This document shows positions 58,931 through 64,000 of a stretch of 64,000 bases of DNA, piece by piece. A program made the position numbers and the translations under genes. How positions within the stretch are numbered: position 1 is the first letter of the stretch; each line of letters starts with the position of its first letter. Source of the stretch: CAXTSE01 sp964246985 (GTDB taxonomy: Bacteria; Actinomycetota; Actinomycetes; Actinomycetales; Microbacteriaceae); assembly GCA_964246985.1 (NCBI GenBank), contig CAXTSE010000001.1, forward strand, positions 124,001 to 188,000, in the 5' to 3' direction. The notes under the pieces were generated by a model, which made no database searches, was not told the DNA's origin, and saw only the letters and a program-made list of their open reading frames with translations.

Positions 58931-60238
58931 TCACGCTGCCGCTCCGTGGCGGATCGGGCTCTTCGACGTCAGTTCATCGACGCGGCCGTCGGCGTGCTCG
59001 ATCCGATATAGCGCGCCGGTCCGCCGAATGCGCGCGTCGGAGTTGTGGATCCACATGTGGTGATGTCGGCACAGGGAGACTCCGTCGGCGACGTCGGTGC
59101 GTCCGTGGTGGGCGTCCCAATCGTCGATGTGATGCGCTTCGGTCCAGGAGGGCGGCCTATCGCACTCGCCGACGATGCAGCCGCCGTCTCTCGCGGCGAT
59201 CGCGATCCGCTGTCGCGAGGTGAAGAGACGCTGGGTGCGACCCAGATCGAGAACCGACCCACCGTCGTCGAAGAGGATCGGCACCAGTCCGCGCTCGCAG
59301 ACCTCGCGCTCGACAGTCGCGATCGAGACTGGGGCTGTCTGACCCTCGAGGTGACCCGTGCCCGCACGGCGGTCGAGATCGGCCAGCCTGACGTGCACCC
59401 GCACCGCCGGAGCTCGACCGCCGAAGACCCGGCCGTCGTCGATGCCACCGGCCAGGTGCACCATGTGCACGAGCGCGTCCACCGCGAGCTGCTCCGTCGT
59501 GCGGGGGTCATCGATGATCGCCTGCCCGCGCCGCTGCTGCTCGGGGTCGACGAAGCGCACCCCGCCACGGCGCGGAGCTGTGATGCAGTCGAGCGCGTCG
59601 GTCACGAGGGCGGCGCTTTCCGGATCGAGCAGCCCGACGATGCGGGTCATGCCGTCGGCACGGGGGATCAGACGCAGGAACCGTCTGTCGCGCCGGAGCG
59701 CCTCCCGGTCGGCCACTCCAGCCTCGTCGAGCTCGTCGCGCTCACGCCGCGCCCGAGCCGCCACCTTCTTGGGCGGAAGCGACCCGGCCTGCTCGAGCAC
59801 CCGCGCAGCGGCGGCCGCCAGCACCTCGGCGGGCACGTCGTCGGACGGCCTACCGAGGCCCAGCTGGATCGCCGCGGCCGAGCCGACCGACACCGAGCCC
59901 GCGAGCAGCTCGTCAGCCACGGCGGTCATCCAGGAGAACTCGCCGGCGAGGATCGCACCCGCCTGCACGAGATCGCGAGCCTCGGCGCCGGTCACCCCCG
60001 CGACTCGGGCGACCAGCGCATCCGGTGTGCGAGCACCTGACCGCTGGGCCAGCCCGTCGTACCCGAGCTCGCGGGAGGATCGGCGTGCGACCTCGCCCGC
60101 GATGAGAGCGGCCGTCGCGTCGACCCGACGCCGCACCTCGGCGACAGCCGCCTGCAGGTCGAGCAGTTCGACATCGGTGGCCTCCGAGAGCCGTTGCACG
60201 TCTGGCGGGACGAGCGTCTGCGTCGCGGTGGAGCTCAT
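58931..60238 (-). CDS. DUF222 + HNH endonuclease-like protein
   Basis: 435 residues. N-terminal DUF222 helical domain, then a C-terminal HNH motif (SWTEAHHIDDWDAHHGRTDVADGVSLCRHHHMWIH) with paired cysteines (GCIVGECDRPP) for zinc. Actinobacteria carry many copies; a defence or recombination role is suspected. TAGAAT (60245-60250) ends six bases before ATG 60238. A perfect SOS box lies just upstream, so expression is expected after DNA damage. Two His-x-x-His-type motifs appear normal. Confidence 0.92.
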   Translation of the reverse strand: MSSTATQTLVPPDVQRLSEATDVELLDLQAAVAEVRRRVDATAALIAGEVARRSSRELGYDGLAQRSGARTPDALVARVAGVTGAEARDLVQAGAILAGEFSWMTAVADELLAGSVSVGSAAAIQLGLGRPSDDVPAEVLAAAAARVLEQAGSLPPKKVAARARRERDELDEAGVADREALRRDRRFLRLIPRADGMTRIVGLLDPESAALVTDALDCITAPRRGGVRFVDPEQQRRGQAIIDDPRTTEQLAVDALVHMVHLAGGIDDGRVFGGRAPAVRVHVRLADLDRRAGTGHLEGQTAPVSIATVEREVCERGLVPILFDDGGSVLDLGRTQRLFTSRQRIAIAARDGGCIVGECDRPPSWTEAHHIDDWDAHHGRTDVADGVSLCRHHHMWIHNSDARIRRTGALYRIEHADGRVDELTSKSPIRHGAAA

Positions 60239-60257
60239 AGCATGATTCTAGCAAGAT

Positions 60258-60273
60258 TCGAACATACGTTCGA
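60258..60273. promoter_or_regulatory. LexA/SOS box of the DUF222/HNH gene
   Basis: TCGAACATACGTTCGA is a perfect 16-base palindrome apart from its four-base centre and matches the actinobacterial LexA box TCGAAC-N4-GTTCGA. It overlaps the -35 region of the leaderless promoter with -10 TAGAAT (60245-60250). Binding there would block transcription. Confidence 0.85.
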
Positions 60274-60315
60274 GCCCTCGACGTGTGGCTGTGGACAACC
60301 CGCGGCAGAGTGACG

Positions 60316-61482
60316 CTAGACAGCCTGTTCGAGAGACGTAGCCCCGCGCGGGTACCCCAGCATCATCGCCCCCAACACCACCCACACCGCCCCGATCCCC
60401 GCGAGCAGCACCCCCGCATCCAACCCGGCGAGCAGCCCGGCCACCGCGGCGCCGACCCCGCCCGTGACGGCCCGCAGCCCCGATCCGATGGTGAACACCT
60501 GCGATCGCACCTGAGCCGGGCTCTGCTGCTTGCGCAGCAGCAGCATCGCGGCCGAGCTGGACGCCGTCAGCACGCCCGAAAGCCCGAGCGCGATCACCGC
60601 CACCACGAACCCGAGGTCGGGCACGGCGAGCAGGGTGAGCAGCCCGATGATGGCGAACCCGCCGCCCATCACCACCTGCGGGGCGACCCGACCCCACGGG
60701 CGGACCGACCCGATGAGGGCCCCGAGCAGACCGCCGACCGCGAAGGCCGTGACGACGATCGCGGCGTCGTCGGGGGTGCCGGCGCGCTCGATCGAGAGGG
60801 CGATGGCGGCGATCGGCAGCGCTCCCCCGCCGAACTGCGCGACGGCACCGGAAGCGATGACGACAGCGAGCGGACGGTGCGTCACCAGATGCCTGAGCCC
60901 GGTCGCGATGGTGCGCAGGACCCGCTCCTCGACGAGAGGGCGCGCCCGGAATCCCAGCCCCAGGGCGCTGATCGCGCCGACGAACGAGAACGCCGCCATC
61001 ACGATCATGGGCAGCGACGCGATCCGCGACAGGGAGGCGACGGCCACGATCCCCGGCCCCGCGACCGAGGAGATGTTGTACGACAGCGCGTCGAGGGCGT
61101 AGGCCCGCCGCTCATCCGGGATCTCGTCGGTGACGAAGCTCGAGAGTCCGCCGAAGTAGAACGGCGCGGTCGCCCCTGCGCCCACGAGGAGCAGCACGAT
61201 GAGCGGCAGCGGCAGCACGCCGAGAAGCGATACCGCGACGAACCCGGCCGTGGTGACGAGCGCGCCCGCGAGCACGAGACGGCGTGGGTGCCGTGACCTG
61301 TCGAGGGCGACGCCGACGAGCGGCGCGGAGATGATCGCGGGCGCGAGCGAGATGGCCACGAGCACCCCGCCGAGGGCGATGTCATCGAGCTGCTGCACCG
61401 CGAGGATCGGGATCGCGACCGCGGATCCGGCGCTCGCGACGCGCAGCGACACCGAGCTGCCCAGGTAGCTGGCGGCGCCCAC
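60316..61482 (-). CDS. MFS transporter (12 TM)
   Basis: 388 residues, 12 hydrophobic helices. Motif A-like segment VGVALDRSRHPRRLVLAG between helices 2 and 3, and the mid-loop RARPLVEERVLRTIATGLRHL. Subfamily is the MFS_3/enterobactin-exporter-like group; substrate unknown. The start is GTG 61482 with no clear ribosome binding site and TAGGCT further upstream. It is divergent from the sulfurtransferase. Confidence 0.85.
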   Translation of the reverse strand: MGAASYLGSSVSLRVASAGSAVAIPILAVQQLDDIALGGVLVAISLAPAIISAPLVGVALDRSRHPRRLVLAGALVTTAGFVAVSLLGVLPLPLIVLLLVGAGATAPFYFGGLSSFVTDEIPDERRAYALDALSYNISSVAGPGIVAVASLSRIASLPMIVMAAFSFVGAISALGLGFRARPLVEERVLRTIATGLRHLVTHRPLAVVIASGAVAQFGGGALPIAAIALSIERAGTPDDAAIVVTAFAVGGLLGALIGSVRPWGRVAPQVVMGGGFAIIGLLTLLAVPDLGFVVAVIALGLSGVLTASSSAAMLLLRKQQSPAQVRSQVFTIGSGLRAVTGGVGAAVAGLLAGLDAGVLLAGIGAVWVVLGAMMLGYPRGATSLEQAV

Positions 61483-61597
61483 TAGGGGGTTCCGACGCGG
61501 CAGCTCATTCGGAAAGCCTACGGTCGGGCGCCGACGCCGATTACCCCGTGTGTCACCGCCCCTCGCCCTCGACGGCCCAGCGACCTACCGTGGCACC

Positions 61598-62473
61598 ATG
61601 TCCGACGGACCCCTCCTCCCCGGCCCTCTCGTCTCGACGCAGTGGCTCGCCGATCACCTGGGCGCCGACCGCCTCGTCGTGCTCGACGCGTCGGTGGTGG
61701 CCTATACGCAGCCCAACGGTCGCGGAGGCTATCTGAGCGGGCACGAGCAGTACCTGCTCGAGGGGCACGTCCCGACCGCGGTGTTCGCCGACCTGATCGA
61801 GGAGCTCTCGGATCCGGAGGGCGCCTTCCCGTTCACGCGCCCGTCGCCGAGGCGGTTCGCCGCGGCCGTCGGTGCACTCGGGGTCGACGACCGCACGACG
61901 GTCGTGGTCTACGACTCGGCCGTCGGGCAGTGGGCGGCGCGGGTGTGGTGGCTGTTCCGCGCTTTCGGATTCGACCGGGCGGCCGTGCTCGACGGCGGCC
62001 TGACCGCCTGGCGCGCCGAGGGCCGCGAGACCGACATCGGCCATCGCGAGCCGGTGCCTGCGGCCGTCACCGCCCACGAGCGCCCCGAGCTGTGGGTCGA
62101 CAAGGCGTACGTCGAGGCCGTGCTGCGCGGCGAGCACGACGCGGCGCTCATCTGCGCGACACCACAGACGGAGTTCACGGGCGAGGCGGGTGCCCGCGTG
62201 CGTCTCGGCCACATCCCCGGCAGCAGCTCGGCCCCCGCGGGCCGACTGGTCGATCGGGAGGCGAACACCTACCTCCCTGCCGACGGACTGCGCGGCGTGC
62301 TGGCACCCGCGCTCGGCGCCCCGCGCATCGTCACCTACTGCGGCGGCGGCATCGCGTCGGCGTCGGCCGCGCTGGCGCTCACCCTGCTCGGCGAGACGTC
62401 GGTCGCGGTGTACGACGGATCGCTGAACGAGTGGGCGGCCGACGCGGATGCGCCGCTCGTCACGACAGCGTGA
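61598..62473 (+). CDS. Two-domain rhodanese sulfurtransferase
   Basis: 291 residues. Two rhodanese domains; the first is the inactive one (VVLDASVVAYTQPNG, GAHVPTAVFADL-like EGHVPTAVFADL), the second has catalytic Cys in VTYCGGGIASASAALAL. The GGG after Cys is nearer 3-mercaptopyruvate sulfurtransferase (CGSGVTA) than to thiosulfate type (CRKGVTA). TACCGT (61586-61591) ends six bases before ATG 61598. Its last 14 bases overlap the convergent DUF255 gene. Confidence 0.9.
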   Translation: MSDGPLLPGPLVSTQWLADHLGADRLVVLDASVVAYTQPNGRGGYLSGHEQYLLEGHVPTAVFADLIEELSDPEGAFPFTRPSPRRFAAAVGALGVDDRTTVVVYDSAVGQWAARVWWLFRAFGFDRAAVLDGGLTAWRAEGRETDIGHREPVPAAVTAHERPELWVDKAYVEAVLRGEHDAALICATPQTEFTGEAGARVRLGHIPGSSSAPAGRLVDREANTYLPADGLRGVLAPALGAPRIVTYCGGGIASASAALALTLLGETSVAVYDGSLNEWAADADAPLVTTA

Positions 62474-64000
62474 GCAGGGCCTGCAGCTCGGGGGCGGTCG
62501 TCACCGGCAGGGCGCACACGAAGTGCTCGCAGTAGTAGGCGGCCGCACGGCCGTCGCGTGACGTCCGGCTCTCGAAGAGCTCGAAGCCGGCGGATGCGAA
62601 GGCCGCCGCCTGCGCGTCGGTCACGGCGGCGGCGACCCCGCCCCGCCATCCGCTCAGGACCTCGCCGAACACGCTCCCGGCCGATCCGGCGCCGGCGTCG
62701 GGTCCGACGACCACGAGCTGCCGCAGGGGCTCGAGCAGCTGGGAGGCGATGGCGAGCGCCGCCCCGAAGGCGCTCGGCTCGCTGACGGCGCGCTCGAGCA
62801 CGGGGACGATCGCGTCCTCCGCGACCCTCCGGTGCGCGTCGTCGCCGGTGAGGGCCGCGAGCAGGAGCGCCGCGTCGGCGATCAGCGCCCGCCCCGACGG
62901 GGTGGCGCCGTCGCTCGGGTCGGCCTCGGTTCCGAGGCCGCGTGCGGCGAGCACCGGATCCGCCCCCGCCGGGGCGGCGATCCGCCCGTCCCCGGCGCGG
63001 CAGGCCTCGATGATCGTGCGGGCGATGGACGCGTACCGCACCTCGCCCGTAGCGAGCGCCAGCCGCAGCAGTCCGCCGGAGAGCCCGCCCAGATCCTCCA
63101 GGGTGGCGTGCGCCGTCGAGAGCCGTCCGTCGAGCGATGCGCGCGCGACTCCGGCGTCGGCGCCGTGCAGGGTGAGCACGGCGTCGGCCGCCGCCCGCGC
63201 GGCGTCCACCCAGTCGCTGCGCCCGAGCCGGACGCCGGCATCGGCGAGCGCGCCGATCGCCATCCCGTTGAGCCCGGTGAGGACCTTGGCGTCGAGTGCA
63301 GGCGCGGGCTGGCCGGTGCGTCCGTCGGCGTCGAGAGCGTAGTAGCCGCCCTCGCTGCGCACCCCGTCGACGGGGCTCTCGCTGTCCTGGGCGGACGCGA
63401 GCGCGCCGCTCGGCACACGCAGCACATCGAGGAGGAACGTCGCGATCCCGGCGGCGACGTCGGAGGCGATCTCGTCGTCCTCGGCCGCACCCAGCTCGGC
63501 GTACGACCGCAGAAGCTGCGCGTTGTCGTACAGCATCCGCTCGTAGTGGGGCTCGCTCCAGTCGCGCTGCACCGCGTACCGGAAGAAGCCGCCCTCGACG
63601 GCATCACGCAGGGGGGACCCCGCCATGGCCCGCAGGCTTCGCCGGGTGAAGGCCGCGGCATCGGCGTCGCCCGCCGCCCCGCGTGCGGCGGTGAAGGACA
63701 GAACGGGAGCGTTGGGAAACTTGGGGGCGCGGCCGAGTCCGCCGAAGTCGGGGTCCTCGAACGACAGCAGCTTCTGCACCGCGGCCCCGAGGGCGGCGGG
63801 GTCCGGCTGCGCGACCGTGGCCGCCGATCCGCCGCTCGCCTCGACGGCCGCCGCCGAGATCGCCTCGGCCACCGCCGCCCCGGTCGCCTCGACCTCGGCC
63901 CGGCGATCACGCCACGCCTCCTCGATGGCGTCGAGCACCGTGCGGAACGACGGGGTCTGCCCGACCGGACGCGGCGGGAAGTAGGTGCCCGCATAGAAGA
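62460..64000 (-). CDS. DUF255 thioredoxin-domain protein (YyaL/SSP411), cut at window edge
   Basis: The frame is open from the window edge to 62460 (513 codons here). The upstream-most residues FYAGTYFPPRPVGQTPSF are the end of the N-terminal thioredoxin-like DUF255 domain, whose CxxC start lies outside the window. The rest is an alpha-alpha toroid (PVLSFTAARGAAG, DWSEPHYERMLYDNAQLLRSYA, GGYYALDADGRTGQ, VLTGLNGMAIGALADAG) typical of the family. Function is not settled; proposed cellulase-like toroid with redox domain. The 5' end is missing only because of the edge. Confidence 0.9.
   Translation of the reverse strand, partial: FYAGTYFPPRPVGQTPSFRTVLDAIEEAWRDRRAEVEATGAAVAEAISAAAVEASGGSAATVAQPDPAALGAAVQKLLSFEDPDFGGLGRAPKFPNAPVLSFTAARGAAGDADAAAFTRRSLRAMAGSPLRDAVEGGFFRYAVQRDWSEPHYERMLYDNAQLLRSYAELGAAEDDEIASDVAAGIATFLLDVLRVPSGALASAQDSESPVDGVRSEGGYYALDADGRTGQPAPALDAKVLTGLNGMAIGALADAGVRLGRSDWVDAARAAADAVLTLHGADAGVARASLDGRLSTAHATLEDLGGLSGGLLRLALATGEVRYASIARTIIEACRAGDGRIAAPAGADPVLAARGLGTEADPSDGATPSGRALIADAALLLAALTGDDAHRRVAEDAIVPVLERAVSEPSAFGAALAIASQLLEPLRQLVVVGPDAGAGSAGSVFGEVLSGWRGGVAAAVTDAQAAAFASAGFELFESRTSRDGRAAAYYCEHFVCALPVTTAPELQALLTLS

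Overview
The window is about 70% G+C by eye and carries the conserved actinobacterial core order (metG-tatD-ksgA-ispE; rsmI divergent from a protein O-mannosyltransferase; mfd, mazG, eno, ftsB, DUF501; pth-rplY; glmU-prs) that I know from Mycobacterium and the Micrococcales. Short intergenic repeats, a DUF222/HNH gene under an actinobacterial SOS box, DUF2207 and DUF255 proteins, and many leaderless starts suggest a Microbacteriaceae chromosome (Microbacterium or a near relative). This placement is inference. I see no phage, insertion sequence, CRISPR array, rRNA or plasmid genes. No gap between genes exceeds 300 bases; the longest is about 185 bases, upstream of rplY.

Layout. 1-1900: a cut TetR gene, two small unknown proteins and an LD-carboxypeptidase. 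1913-7065 (minus): eno, ftsB, DUF501, an S8 protease, ndh and a tRNA-Leu. 7156-12876: an alpha-toroid protein, hisS-mazG, a DHA2 transporter, a CPBP protease and a glyoxalase. 12919-18165: mfd with a TetR gene directly upstream, whose paired operator faces an NmrA-type reductase. 18162-25195: pth-rplY, a 2-hydroxyacid dehydrogenase with gluconokinase, divergent gnd, an atypical CoA transferase and two exported unknowns. 25197-29022: prs, glmU, a PPOX protein and a nucleoside hydrolase. 29052-32117: regulators (AraC, MarR, orphan LuxR), tRNA-Gln and a GNAT. 32152-37568: DUF2207, a CHAP amidase with a C-terminal propeller, and an ABC-F protein.

37646-43402 is the least explained part. A translationally coupled run of a nucleoside phosphorylase, an NAD epimerase, a GT2, a DUF2064 transferase and a methyltransferase converges on a membrane protein and a fused heme-b/molybdopterin oxidoreductase. 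It looks like an uncharacterised conjugate pathway. 43446-47256 holds two GT-C glycosyltransferases flanking a lipoprotein. 47253-54654 returns to the core (ispE, ksgA, tatD, metG, rsmI, pmt). 54757-58873 holds alr-ddl, metY and a CoA-binding protein. 58931-64000 holds a DUF222/HNH protein, an MFS transporter, a rhodanese and a cut DUF255 protein.

Gene style. Operon partners are packed with ATGA or GTGA overlaps at ten junctions. Twenty-one starts have a TANNNT box ending 6-7 bases upstream, the mark of leaderless mRNAs. Four convergent gene pairs share a single CTAG as both stop codons. pth has its conserved N-terminus but no ATG, GTG or TTG to start it; ATC behind a GGAG is the only plausible start.
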